From Pegoplata infirma (taxonomy: Eukaryota > Arthropoda > Insecta > Diptera > Anthomyiidae), in assembly GCA_963921195.1 (NCBI GenBank), contig OY992537.1:94694736-94758735 (forward strand): a DNA stretch of 64,000 nt. Direction: 5' to 3'. Below, in pieces: positions 31,531 through 42,984 of this stretch. A model generated the notes under the pieces. It saw only the letters and a program-made list of their open reading frames with translations, was not told the origin of the DNA and did no database searches. Each line of letters opens with the position of its first letter. The first letter of the stretch is position 1. Both the position numbers and the translations under genes were made by a program.

Positions 31531-31836
31531 TATAACACTGTTGAACAAATTCATAGAAATTCGCACTCCCATATATCAGAATACATGAATTAAATAGATT
31601 TTGACCTCCTGAAAATCTGTCTTCCAAAATTTAGGTCTTTTTGGGTCTCCCCTGTAACGTATTCTTAAGTTGCTCACACAAATTATGACTAGATTTAGCA
31701 TAAACAAAACTTCTTGATTCCAAATCTGTCATCCAAATTTTTCTAGCGCGTGCCGTTCTTGAAATAATGGCGTTTGAAAACCTCTAACTCCACTGTCACG
31801 CACTTATATTCTTATTATGAATCACACTAAAAATTT
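31531..31836. other. Left flank of M1, probably an older foldback relic
   Basis: 'CCAAATCTGTCATCCAAATTTTTCTAGCG' type sequence at about 31720-31750 has an inverted relative at 32675-32725 on the far side of M1, and a direct relative near 60670. M1 seems to have landed in the middle of an inverted element. Confidence 0.5.
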
Positions 31837-32647
31837 CACTCAAAAAATTATGTCATAACCTGTTTGTAGTTTATTTTAAAAATTTTACGTTTAGTCGTTT
31901 TTAAAAGAAAAACATTTATTTAATGTTCAGTTTTTATTAATGACTACTTCTGTCCTTTGTTTAAAAAATAACACACTAAAAAATAAAGATCATTAACAAT
32001 TAATTTTTAAAGTCATTTATTTTTATTCTGTAATTAAAAACTACTGATTATTCTTTAAATTTTTAATGAATTGTGTAAGTATTTTTTTTTTAAATTATTG
32101 GTATTTTTTAATGAGATATCATTAGTTTTTACCTACACAAGTAGGTTATTTTTTTGTAGAAAAAAAAAATTCAAAAAATTATTTATAGAAATATAAAAAC
32201 ATGTTTGTATCAAGTGACTTTGGCACGATGGGTAGAGTGTCTGGCCAGAAAGTAGTTGATTGCGGGATCGATTCCCCAAAATTGTATTAAAATTTTTTTA
32301 AAAAATATATCAATAGAAAATTGTAAAAAATAACCTACGAAATCATTAATTTTTAAAGTTTTCGTAGGTTATTTTTTTGGAATTTGTTGGTAAAAATAAC
32401 AGAACTATCATTAATTTTTAATGTTTTCGTAGGTTATTTTTTTCGAATTTGTTGGTAAAAAAGAGTGAAAAAAACGTAATTTTTTAATGTTTAATGTTAT
32501 TTATTTTAGAAAAATTTGTCAACAGTAAAAAATAAATGTTGGTGTTTGTTAAAATAAATGAATAATTACTGAGATGGTTTTCAGTTGTTTATTCACTGGT
32601 TTTAAATGTGTTTTTCATTTGTTTTTGCCTACAAAATATTTCGAGTG
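31837..32647 (+). mobile_element. M1: TIR element carrying a tRNA-like unit
   Basis: Left end CACTCAAAAAATTATGTC, right end AAATATTTCGAGTG: an imperfect ~17-bp TIR. Internally there are 'CCTACACAAGTAGGTTATTTTT', the tRNA-like block at 32221-32277 and paired 'TTTTCGTAGGTTATTTTTTT' motifs. Other copies: M2 (32793), M3 (36304), M4 (38343), M5 (50362, most complete) and M6 (47690). No transposase. Confidence 0.85.
32221..32277 (+). other. tRNA-like segment inside M1
   Basis: TGGCACGATGG at 32221 fits the A-box pattern TGGCNNAGTGG well, and GGATCGATTCC at about 32265 differs from the B-box GGTTCGANTCC at one core base. The spacing (~35 bp between boxes) is tRNA-like. The acceptor strands do not pair, so it is not a functional tRNA gene. 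The same block is at 33161-33217 (-), 38070-38120 (-), 38590-38640 (-) and 50755-50816 (+). Confidence 0.6.
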
Positions 32648-32792
32648 TGTCGTTTTGAATTTTTAACAGAGAATATCTCGAAAACGGTACGTCCTAGAAA
32701 ATTTTGGATAGCAGATTTGGACCAGTTAGATATTTAACTGGGAGTTTTTGGTGTCGAAAAGTGTAATATTTCACCAACATCAAATGCGTGTA

Positions 32793-34690
32793 CACTCAAA
32801 ATATTTTGTAGGCAAAAACAAATGAAAAACACACTTAATACAAGTGAATAAACAATTGAAAACCATCCCAGTAATTATTCATTTATTTTAACAAACATCA
32901 ACATTTATTTTTTACTGTTGACAAAATTTTCTAAAATAAATAACATTAAACATTAAAAAATTACGTTTTTTTCACTCTTTTTTACTAACATATTCGAAAA
33001 AAATAACCTACGAAAACATTAAAAATTAATGATAGTTCTGTTATTTTTACCAACAAATTCCAAAAAAATAACCTACCAAAACATTAAAAATTAATGATTT
33101 TGTAGGTTATTTTTTACAATTTTCTATTGAAATATTTTTAAAAATTTTTAATAAAATTTTGGGGAATCGATCCAGCAATCAACTACATTCTGGCCAGACA
33201 CTCTAGCCATCGTGCCAAAGTCACTTGATACAAACATGTTTTTATATTTCTATAAATAATTTTTTATACCCTCCACTCTAGTGATAGAGGGTATATATAA
33301 GTTTGTCATTCCGTTTGTAACACATCGAAATATTGGTCTAGGACCCCATAAAGTATATATATTCATGATCCTTGATCGATTTTAAGTCGATCTAGCGATG
33401 TCCGTCCGTCCGTCCGTCCGTCCGTCTGTCTGTCTGCCTGTCTGTCCGTTGAAAACACGCTAACTTTTGAAAGACTTTACGGAGGCTCCTGAAGTTTGAC
33501 ATATATGTTCTCCATTTACCGGGTCAGGTTGGTATTGCAATCCAGCGAAATCGGTCCAGTGGTTCAAAAGTTATGAGCAAAATAGTAAATTTCGGCAAGG
33601 GTATTTTTCGAATTTACAAGATTAAAACCACTATTACTTTCGAAAGACAATTCTGAGGGGGCTGAAGCTTAGCATATATATTTGTCGTTCCTCGAGGCTG
33701 TTTGGTTTTGAATTTCAGCAAAATCGGTTCAGTGGTTCAAAAGTTATAAGCAAAGCAGTGAATTTCAGATTTGTTTCACCTTAAACTGTTGAAAACTCGT
33801 TAAACAAGTTTTATAAGCATGGTGAAATACCAGTTTTGTAAAACTTGTTGTTGTTTGTTTTCTTGTCGTGGGGTGCAGTTTAGTTAGTTGTTAGACAAGT
33901 AAATATTTGTTATTGTTTCGTTATTGTTAGTGTAACTGTATGTAACGGGAAAAAATCAAATAAAGTATGTGTATGATTGAATGTTAATTTGTTTTTGGTT
34001 TTTAAAGAAGAATATGATAATATAAAAAGAAGAAAATATGTGAAATAGTTTTTTTTTTGTATTACATTATAGGTATAAAACAACAAAAATATTTTACAAA
34101 GTAATTTGTTACTCAAAGAAATTGTACACTAAAAAAGTATTTACACTCAAAAAAATGTTACACTCAAAAAAAATGTACACATTATTATTTTTTTTTTTAA
34201 TGAAATGGCAGACTCAAAAAAATGTTGACAGTAAAAAAAAATTTTACACTCAAAAAAATTTGATTGATTAAAAGAAAGTTTGACTCAAAATAATATATAT
34301 ATTTCTAATAAAAAATTTGTAATGCAATTTTTTTAAATTTTTTTTAGAAAATTACTATCAGATAACATTGTGGAGGGTATTCATAGATTCGACCAAGTCG
34401 AATTTAATTTTTCTACTTGTTTGAATTTTTTTCTACAAAAAAATAACCTACTTGTGTAGGTAAAAACTAATGATATTTCATTAAAAAATACCAACAATTA
34501 AAAAAAAAAATTACTTACACAAATCATTAAAAATTTAAAGAATAATCAGTAGTTTTTACTTACAGAACTAAAATAAATGACTTTAAAAATTGAATGTTAG
34601 TGAAAGTCTTTATTTTTTAGTGTGTTATTTTTGAAACAAAGGACAGAAATAGTCATTAATAAAAACTGAACATCAAACAAATGTTTAACC
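32793..34690 (-). mobile_element. M2: inverted copy of M, split by a DINE-C
   Basis: Begins CACTCAAAATATTTTGTAGG after TA and reads M backwards. It is interrupted at 33267-34421 and resumes with 'GAATTTTTTTCTACAAAAAAATAACC'. It ends truncated near 34690. M1 and M2 face each other across 145 bp, forming an ~800-bp hairpin-capable pair. Confidence 0.85.
33267..34421 (+). mobile_element. DINE-C, full-length reference copy
   Basis: 5' TATACCCTCCACTC with complement GAGGGTATA; GTCY tract (about 33400-33445); two 'GGTTCAAAAGTTAT' blocks; a stretch of ACACTCAAAAAAATGTTACACTC repeats (34130-34270); GGAGGGTATT; hairpin ATTCGAC-CAA-GTCGAAT; terminal CTACTTGTTT. M1 shows the empty site: the flanks rejoin as TAATTTTTTGAATTTTTT, so it landed within a T run, consistent with Helentron T/T targeting. 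Confidence 0.85.
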
Positions 34691-34722
34691 CATTTAATAT
34701 TAAAATAATGTTCAATACTTAC

Positions 34723-34861
34723 ATGCTTCACAGCCAATAATTGTATTTGATATCCATAATCCTAATAACATTAAAATGTTAAAATGCATTTTTCTTAAAT
34801 AACAGCCACGCCTACTCCTACTCTGCTGATGTGTATGTAGATGTGTTTGAGGTAAATCCAT
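34723..34861 (-). CDS. Candidate first coding exon with signal peptide, unknown host gene
   Basis: On the minus strand an ATG at 34861 opens 46 codons ending at a consensus splice donor (GCAT|GTAAGT, donor at 34722-34717). Within it, a second ATG at 34789 starts MHFNILMLLGLWISNTIIG followed by CEA, which has the basic-poor start, hydrophobic core and small residues of a secretion signal. The stretch is more GC-balanced than its surroundings and is not repeated elsewhere in the window. Downstream on that strand lie M2 and other elements, which would be intron. No second exon is identified, so this is only a candidate. Confidence 0.35.
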
Positions 34862-34871
34862 AATTGATTGA

Positions 34872-35824
34872 TTTTTAATTAAATTATTTGTTTTTATAAA
34901 CACTTTTTTGTTGTTTTTTTTTATATTATAATAAAAAATCATACATTTTATTTAATTTTTTAAAACACTAAAAAAAATAGAAAAATTAAAAAAAAATATG
35001 TTTATTATAAATTGATAAAATCTTTTTGATTTTTTAAATAATTTTTTTTTAATTATTTTTTTTATTAATTTTTTTTTAAATTATTGTTTTTTAATTAAAA
35101 TTTTTTAAATTAAAATTTTTTTTAAATTAAATTTTTTAAATAAATTTTTTTCTATATTAAATTTTTTTAAAATTAAATTTTTTTTAAATTAAATTTTTTT
35201 AAATTAAATTTTGTTTAAATTTAATTTTTATGTTTGTTTAAGAGAAATATGTTTACAAATTTTTATGATGTATTTTTAATCAACTTTAAAAAAAAAATTC
35301 AGTCTTATCCGTTTGAGTTGCTTTTTAAAACTACATATTATGTTTTTATTAAAAATTATGAACAATAACAAACAATTTCAATATTTTCCAATGAATTTTA
35401 TTTCTGTCTGGTTTCTTCACCCTTTAACATCTTAAGTTTAATTTTTTTTTTTATTTTTTTTTTTCAATTTTTATCATAAATAAGTAATTGCGGTTTTTGT
35501 TGTAGTTGTTTTTAAAAAATATAATTTGTTTATCAATTAAAATTATTATTATTTTTTTTTTTAGTTTATTTACGAAGATTTTTTTTAGCGGGCTTTGAGG
35601 ACAACTGCTTTTTTTAAGTAAACAACATTTAAATATATATTTTTTTTTTTGTGTTTTTTTATTTAATATTTGATTACTTCGAAGAATTAATTTATCTGTA
35701 ACGAAAAGAAAACAAAATGGAATTAATAAAAGTTGATATAAAACAATCACAATAAAAAAAATGTCATTAAAGACCAATTGCCACCATACATTTTCGTAAT
35801 TATTGTAAAAAAGTTTTAAAATTA
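34872..35824. other. Extremely AT-rich sequence upstream of the candidate exon
   Basis: Between about 35040 and 35230 the sequence is nearly pure A/T built of AAATTAAATTTTTTT-type units. The 108-residue minus frame (35451-35777) is low complexity. No promoter could be assigned. Confidence 0.4.
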
Positions 35825-36204
35825 GCCCTGTTTTTTGCAGACAGGATTAAGATTTGGATTAACTTTATTTAGTTAAAAAACGGGTCAAATCAAGTCCAGA
35901 ATTTTTTTTTATAATTTTTTTCTGAAATTACATACAATTAGTAAATATAAACAGAAAAACAAATTAAGCTTTGTCCAAAATGCAAAGAATGAAAAATAAA
36001 TTTAGTTAAATCCTAGGATTAACTCAAATTTATTTATACCGTTGTACATTTCGGACAACGCTTAATTTTTTTTCCTGTTTATATTAACTAACTGGATGTA
36101 AATTCAGAAAAAAAATATAAAAAAAATTTCTGGACTTGATTTGATCCATTTTTTAACTAAATAGAGTTAATCCTAATCTTAATCCGGTCTGCAAAAAACA
36201 GGGC
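35825..36204. mobile_element. 380-bp foldback miniature element, TA duplication
   Basis: GCCCTGTTTTTTGCAGAC at the left and its complement at the right end, with complementarity continuing ~80 bp (GGATTAAGAT, GGATTAACT, ATTTAGTTAAAAAA, CAAATCAAGTCCAGAA). TA lies on both outer sides (ATT also fits). The loop has CGTTGT...GGACAACG. Non-coding. Confidence 0.85.
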
Positions 36205-36570
36205 TATTATTTGTAAAATATAATTTTTTGTTTTGAAATTATTTGTTTTTTGCAATGCCTATTTTTAGGCGGACCAAAAATAATATATTTTACTTAAAAA
36301 AGCTTACAAAATATTTTGTAGGCAAAAACAAATGAAAAACACATTTAAAATCAGTGAATAAACAATTAAAAACCATCCTTGTTATTATTCATTTGTTTTA
36401 ACAAACATCAACATTTATTTTTTACTGTTGACAAAATTTTCTAAAATAAATAATATTAAACATTAAAAAATTACGTTTTTTCTTTCATTTTTACCAACAA
36501 ATTCGAAAAAAAATAACCTACGAAAACATTAAAAATTAATGATTGTTGTGTTATTTTTACCAACAAATTA

Positions 36571-37795
36571 AAAAAAAAAAAAAACAAGTAAGAAAATTTT
36601 AGTCGGCCAAGACCGACCATATAATACCCTACACCAGTGTTTCCCGGAAAATGGGTACCAAGTCCAAACATGGACCAATTGGGTATCATTGATCAAATTT
36701 TTTATAAGTGTAAAAAACACTCACATACCAAATTTGAGTGAAATTGGCTTACATTTGTTGCAAATAAACCGCTTTTAGTAATATCGGGCAAAATTTTCAT
36801 ATGGGGCCTAAGTCCAAAAATGGTCCGATTATAATCAGATTTTTGGGTTATTAAAGTATGCGTTAAACACACACAAACAAAATTTTAAGCAAATGTTTTC
36901 TATTTTCATCAAATTTTATAGATATATGTGAATATTGGGAGGGTGGTTTGTATGGGGGCTACACTAAGAAAATTATATCATTAACTGTTTGTAGGTTATT
37001 TTAAAAAGTAATCAGTAAAGTCATTTTAAAAGAAAAATCACTTATTTTATAAAGGATTTAATTTTTTTACTGTTTCTGTAGTTTAAAAAAAATAATTTAC
37101 TGTATTAAAAACGAATTTTCTGTTACATTTAATTTCGGCAGTAAAAAATTTCTTCTATAGTTTTACTGTTTTTCAATACAAAATAACTGAATATTCACTA
37201 GTTTTTTAATGTTTTGGTTAGTCATTAAATTAACATTTAAAATTGACTGTAATGTGTTTTTATTTTAAATGAAAAAACAGTGGAATGGTTTTTAAATAAA
37301 ATTTCATTTGTTTTAAGTGAATATTCACTGGAATTTACCTACATAATTCTTTGGGTGTACAAGAAGAACTGGTCCGATTCCTTTAAAATTCGGAACGGTG
37401 ATTTGTGAATACAAAAAACTTTTACCTGCCAAATTTTGAAAGGACATCTATTAAAATACGGTTGTTAGGGTCATTAGACCCAAATTTAAAAGGGACGTTT
37501 GTATGGGGGCTAGGTCAATACATGGACCGATTTTTTCCAATTTATATATAGCGTCCGTCCTTGGGTCAAAAGAAGCTTAAGTCTCAAATTTCAGACAAAT
37601 CGGTTAAAAATTGCGAGATGTATCGTGCGCACATCGTTCACATGGACGGACAGACGGACATCGCTAAATCAACTCAAAAAGTGATTCTGAGTCGATCGGT
37701 ATACTTGAAAGTGGGTCTAGGACCAATATTTCGGGTAGTTACAAACATCAGCACACACTCATTATACTTTGTACCACAGAGTGGTGTAGGGTATA
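36571..37795 (-). mobile_element. DINE-B in M3, itself interrupted
   Basis: Plus strand from AACAAGTAAGAAAATTTTAG and hairpin AGTCGGC-CAAG-ACCGACC to GACGGACAGACGGACATCG, the 'TTTCGGGTAGTTACAAACATC' type block and GTGGTGTAGGGTATAA. It carries the TA-flanked insertion at 36962-37357. Confidence 0.85.
36962..37357. mobile_element. 396-bp TA-flanked miniature element, distant M relative
   Basis: Ends CACTAAGAAAATTAT / ATAATTCTTTGGGTG, flanked by TA. The left end continues ATCATTAACTGTTTGTAG, as in M. The empty site GGCTACAAGAAG is present at 24611-24630 in another DINE-B. A TA duplication indicates Tc1/mariner-type integration for this family. Confidence 0.85.
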
Positions 37796-37824
37796 ATTAC
37801 CTACGAAAACATTAAAAATTAATG

Positions 37825-37991
37825 GCCCTTACCACAAGAAAACAAAAAGTCTATTTTAACAAAAGTTTTATTTTAAATTTCAAATTTTCAATACATATTT
37901 TGAAAGTCGATTTTAAAAACAAAAACAATTTGTATGGAAATAAAATTAAAAGCTCACTTTAAATTTATTTTATTTTCTTGTAGTAAGGCTG
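37825..37991. mobile_element. 167-bp miniature element in M3, AATG duplication
   Basis: GCCCTTACCACAAGAAAA at the left, TTTTCTTGTAGTAAGGCTG at the right, flanked by AATG (37821-37824 and 37992-37995). Removing it restores the M sequence TTAATGATTTCGTAGG seen in other copies. Confidence 0.75.
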
Positions 37992-39529
37992 AATGATTTC
38001 GTAGGATATTTTTTATATTTTCCTATTGAATTTTATTTTAAAAATTTTTTAATCAAATTTTTGGAATATCGATCCTGCAATCAACTACATTCTGGCCAGA
38101 CACTCTACCCATCGTGCCAAAGTAACTTGATACAAACATGTTTTATAAAAAAAATTTAAAATTGTTTTTCTACTTACCAAAAATAACCCACACAAGTAGG
38201 TTAAAAATAATGACTTCTCTTTAAAAAAATGCCAACAATTACAAAAAAAAAACCTACAGAAATCATTAAAAATTAAAAAAGAATCACTTATTTTTACTTA
38301 CAGAACAAAAATAAATGACTTAAAAAATTGAATGATAATGAAGTTCTAAAATAAATAACATTGAACGTTAAAAAATAACGTCGCTTTAATTTTTTTACCA
38401 ACAAATTAAAAAAAAAATAACCTACGAAAACATTAAAAATTAATGATTGTTGTTTTATTTTTACAAACAAATTCAAAAAAAAAATTACCTACGAAATCAT
38501 TAAAAATTAATGATTTTGTAAGTTATTTTTACATTTTTTCTATTGAATTCTATTTTAAAAATTTTTTAATATAATTTTTGGGATATCGATCCCGCAATCA
38601 ACTACATTCTGGACAGACACTCTACCCATCGTGTCAAAGTAACTTGATACAAACATGTTTTATAAAAAATTAAAAAAAAAAATTTCTACCAAAAATAACC
38701 CACACAAGTAGGTAAAAACTAATGACTTTTCTTAAAAAATTGCAACAATTTAAAAAAAAAAAATAACGTACGCAAATCATTAAAAATTAAAAAAGAATCA
38801 CTTAAAAAAAAAAAATACTTTAAAAATTGAATGCTAACGAAAGTCTTTATTTTTTATGTTGTTATTTTTGAAAAAAAAAAAAAAAAACAAGTAGAAAAGT
38901 TAAATTCGACTTGGCCGAATCTACCCAGTTGGCAAAATAAAAGCACACCTGACATACTGCTGACTCTCCCTTTATGAAATCGCTGACATCTTCATACAAT
39001 TTTTCAAAATGTCATCTATGAAATGTCAGCAGTTGGTCAGCAGTGTCCACCAGCATCGGTGGCCACTCCACAATGCCCTTTTTAAGTGATAGTAAATTTT
39101 CTAGCGTGAAAAAAATAACATTTTTGGTTAGAAATATTTAATTTTTTGTAAGAAAACTTTTTTTTATTAATTTTTGAAAAAAAAAATTCACTAATTTTTT
39201 TTTGAGTGTAAAATTTTTTTTGAGTGTAAATTTTTTTGAGTGTATTTTTTTTGTTTTAGTGTAAAAATATTTTTGAGTGACGAAAATACCTTGTAAAATA
39301 TTTTTTTGACTTGCAAATGTTTTTAAAACATGTTTAACGGGTTTGCAACACTTGAATTGAAGGTGAAACTAATCTGAAATTTACGGTTTTGCTAATAACT
39401 TTTGAACCAATGCACTGTGGGCCAGCATCCCTGAATTTTGGCCATAAATAGACCGCTTAAGCTATATGTCAAAAAAGTATTGCATATGGGTGTTAAAGGA
39501 TCGCTGATCACGATTCTAAAAAAAAAATT

Positions 39530-40170
39530 TCAAAATTCAAAATGGCGGATCCAAAATGGCGGACATGATTTTTTAATTCTTTGTTTATTGTGTTTAATAT
39601 AATCATTATCGATGTATTTGGGGTCGTTAATAACGAATATGAGCTCAGACTTTTAAAATTCAAAATGGCGGATCCAATATGGCGACAAATTTAAATTTAA
39701 GATTTTTTATATGTTGTCTCTTTTGGCCAAAAACTTCGATTTTAATGGTTTTTCGGATGTTAAAACTGATTTTGGAATTAAAGATTTGAAATTCAAAATG
39801 GCGGATCCAATATGGCGAATATGCTTTTGTAATTCTTAGCTAATTGTACTTAAATTAGTTATTTTTGATGTATTTAGGGTCAGTAATTACGAATATGAGC
39901 TCCGATTTTTTAAATTCAAAATGGCGGATCCAATATGGCGTCAAATAAAATATTAAGTTTTTTTTTCTATATTGTCTGATTTTGATGGTTTTTGAAATAC
40001 CAAATCTGATTTTAGAATCAAATATTCAAAATAGCGGATCCAATATGCCTGACAAGATATTTAAATTATTGATTAATGTTTCAAAATATCACTAGGAAAT
40101 GATTGCGCAACACGAATACGAACTCAGATTTTTTGAAATCAAAATGGCGGGTCCAAAATTTAGGACATAG
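39530..40170. repeat. Six diverged ~110-135-bp units with AAAATGGCGGATCCA cores
   Basis: CAAAATGGCGGATCCAA(A/T)ATGGCG-type cores occur at about 39536, 39663, 39797, 39920, 40028 and 40141 in one orientation, separated by diverged AT-rich sequence. CAAAATGGCGG matches the YY1/Pho-type recognition sequence. Confidence 0.75.
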
Positions 40171-40827
40171 CTTTTTAAAAAAATGTACAATGTTTAAATT
40201 TTTAAGTTTTTATAAATCCCTCTTTTTGCTTTTATCAGAAGATTTTAATAAAATATTTCTCTTTTAAATGCGTCAAAAAGTTCATATATTCAGTGGCTCA
40301 TTTAAGAGAGAACTTTTTATTTCCAATAAGCATTTGCCATCCTAATAGGGTTTCTATTCGGGAAAAATTTCCCGGGAATTCCCGGGAAATATTTTTCTTA
40401 AAATCCCGGGATTTTTTCTTCGGGAAATTTCGGGAATTCGTCGCTAATTTTTTAATAAAAATATATTTAATTTACACATTTTTAACACAATCTTAAATGA
40501 TTTAATAAAAATGACATTAAAACTTTGAAAGAAATAAAATATTTAAAGAAAAACTAGTAGGATATGCTTCAGCTTACATATTATTTAGGCCTAATAACTA
40601 TTTTTCTTTAATCGATTGCGTGACAAAATACGGAATCAAACTAAATTTCACTTCAAATGTTGGTTGCAAATTGGCAAAAGTTTTCTTAATCTAAAATTCC
40701 AATGATTTATTCTTTACGAAATTTAGTATTTCATATTCAGAACAACAATCTTTATAGTGCTCAAATAAAAATATCGATATTTTATAAAATATATAACAAA
40801 CCTGGTTTTCAGCCTAAAATTTCATAT

Positions 40828-42254
40828 GAGGGGGTTAGAGCACAAGGGGTTCAAGTGCCTTATATTTAATAATGAGAAAAAAGAGGTTAAAGTTAAATTG
40901 CAATAAAAAATGTTAGATGCTATCTAGAATATTATTTTTTAGTTAATAGAGTACCTGAAATATATTTTAATCTAACAAGTTAAAAAAATGCCATCTTTTG
41001 CGAATACAAGCACCCAAAAATTGCCCTTAATGTAAGTAAGTCGCACTTATACCCCTTGTGCTCTAACTTTTTTTATAAATTTCTAAATTTATGAAAATAA
41101 TGTTGGTTATACGTAAAAGAAAAACAACATTTTGTTACGAAAATCTTTAATGGTTCTTTGTTTCATTTTTAAGTCGTCATAATCAGATTCCATGACATCA
41201 TCGGGCTTATCTTCATCTTCATTAGGGCGTTCCGTCAAATCTCAACTTTCACATTTCGTGCCGTAATACCTGCAGAACGATGGCCACTGAGTAGAGAATT
41301 GTGGGAAAATTTATGAAAAATTTTTGCAAGGTCATCTTTAGTTTAGTCGGCAACCAGCGGCCAAAGTTTAAAAAAAAATTATTTTTAGGACCAAAATTCA
41401 TATCCGAATTATTTAACCAAATCTAGCTCAAAAATAAGGAACTTTTGGGTACTTTATTAGAAAAATATTTAGAAAATTCCAAAATAGCGATTTTGGTCCA
41501 CAGATGCTGATTTTCAAACATAAAAAAATATTTTTTAACCAAATTTGTCTTAAAAGTCGAAAAATGTTGAGTATTATGTGTGAAAAATATAAAAAAAAAA
41601 TAAAAACACGATTTTGGATGCTAATTAGCATCTGTGGACCAAAATCTTTGATCAGCACTTTTGAACTAAAATCGTGTTTTTTAATTTTTTTTTAGTATTT
41701 TTTAGATAACATGCTTTACATTTTAAAACTTTTGAGACCAATTTGGATAAAAAAAATATTTTTATGTTTAAAAATCAGCATCTGTGGACCAATATTTATT
41801 TTTTGTAATTTTTTATATTTTTCGTATAAAGTAACAACATTTCCTAATTTTTGAGCCGGATTTGGTGAAAAAATTTGGACACGAATTTTGGTCGAAAAAC
41901 GCCATTTTTTCATACTTTGACCGCTGGCTACCGACTTAAGATGTTCTTGCAAAATCTTATTACTATTAATACACGAACTTCTCGGAATTCAACCACTTTG
42001 TCCACGTGAAAAATTAAATTTTAATAATTGCTTGGATCACAAGGGGTGTAAGTGATCATATACCCCTTGTGCTCCAAGCAAAACAGGTATTTTAATAACA
42101 AGAACTAAAAATGGTCGCCATATCTCACTAACGGATGAGAATTTCACATTCACCTCTTTTGCTCTGAACTTCTGTGAACTTCACCTACTAATTCCATATG
42201 TTAACTCAATTTTTTTAAAAAAGTCACTTGAACCCCTTGTGCTTTGAGCCCCTC
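40828..42254. mobile_element. E2: inverted-repeat element nested in H1
   Basis: Left GAGGGGGTTAGAGCACAAGG followed by GGTTCAAGTG; the right end is its imperfect complement. ATAT lies on both outer sides. The motif ACCCCTTGTGCTC recurs inside (about 41052, 42060) in both orientations. Non-coding. Confidence 0.7.
41324..41955. mobile_element. E3: ~630-bp foldback nested in E2
   Basis: AGTCGGCAACCAGCGGCCAAAGT-like left end and ACTTTGACCGCTGGCTACCG right end. The internal motif GCATCTGTGGACCAA(A/T)AT occurs three times in mixed orientation (41494, 41628, 41777). Small frames on both strands are symmetric shadows. Confidence 0.7.
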
Positions 42255-42984
42255 ATATATGAAGTAAAAGCTTGATATCTATCGGCCGTGAAAAAAAAAT
42301 ATTTTGTAACGAACCTTGGCCGCCGCAAGTTCTTCCCAGCAACCAGTGAAAATACGTTGTTACAATGGCTATATAGGTACATTGGTGTTCTCATTTTGGC
42401 CGGAATGCCTTAAACCAATTAATTTTAATAATTCGAAAATTTAGTTAAATATATCTTCAAGATATAATTCTGTTACGGTTGGCGTAGTCAAAATTAGAAA
42501 AATTTTCCAAAAAGTTATTAAAACCGCATTTGAAGCAAAATCGGGTATTTCCGAATTGTGAACAATTTTGCATGGAGTGGAAATACATTAATGCAAATAA
42601 TAAAACTATGATAAGGTCCAATATTTCTACAAAAAATAGATTTTATGAACTTTCTACGTATATTTTAGAGGTTAGTAAAACTATTTTACAAAAGAATTCA
42701 TCTAAAATGGTATTAAATTGGAAAATACGACCATAATTTGTAATATAACAATTTTTATATGGTAAATTTCAAAATTTGTTTTAATTAAAAAATTCCCGGG
42801 AATTCCCGGGAATACGATTTTTTTAAAACGATTTCCCCGGAATTGAGAAAGTCCGGGAATTTAGAAACCCTACATCCTAAATGTAAAAATAATGCTACAA
42901 GCTTACAATTTCGTAAAAAATATTAAAAATGCTATTGCCAGAATATGCCCGCTTAAATGCGTTACCAGCTTTAATTTTTAGCAC

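Larger units (their letters stand above)
36304..38342 (-). mobile_element. M3: M copy with three nested insertions
   Basis: Reads as M reversed from 'TACAAAATATTTTGTAGGC' to 'TGAATGATAATGAAG'. It is interrupted by DINE-B (36571-37795) and, further on, by a 167-bp element (37825-37991). The tRNA-like block is at about 38070-38120. M4 follows directly, so two M copies are in tandem. Confidence 0.8.
40346..42872. mobile_element. H1: 2.5-kb hAT-type element, 8-bp duplication CATCCTAA
   Basis: Ends TAGGGTTTCTA / TAGAAACCCTA, flanked by CATCCTAA at 40338-40345 and 42873-42880. Each subterminal region has a near-perfect palindrome of CCCGGGAATTCCCGGG (about 40370-40389 and 42793-42812). No transposase frame; the interior is largely E2. 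Confidence 0.88.
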
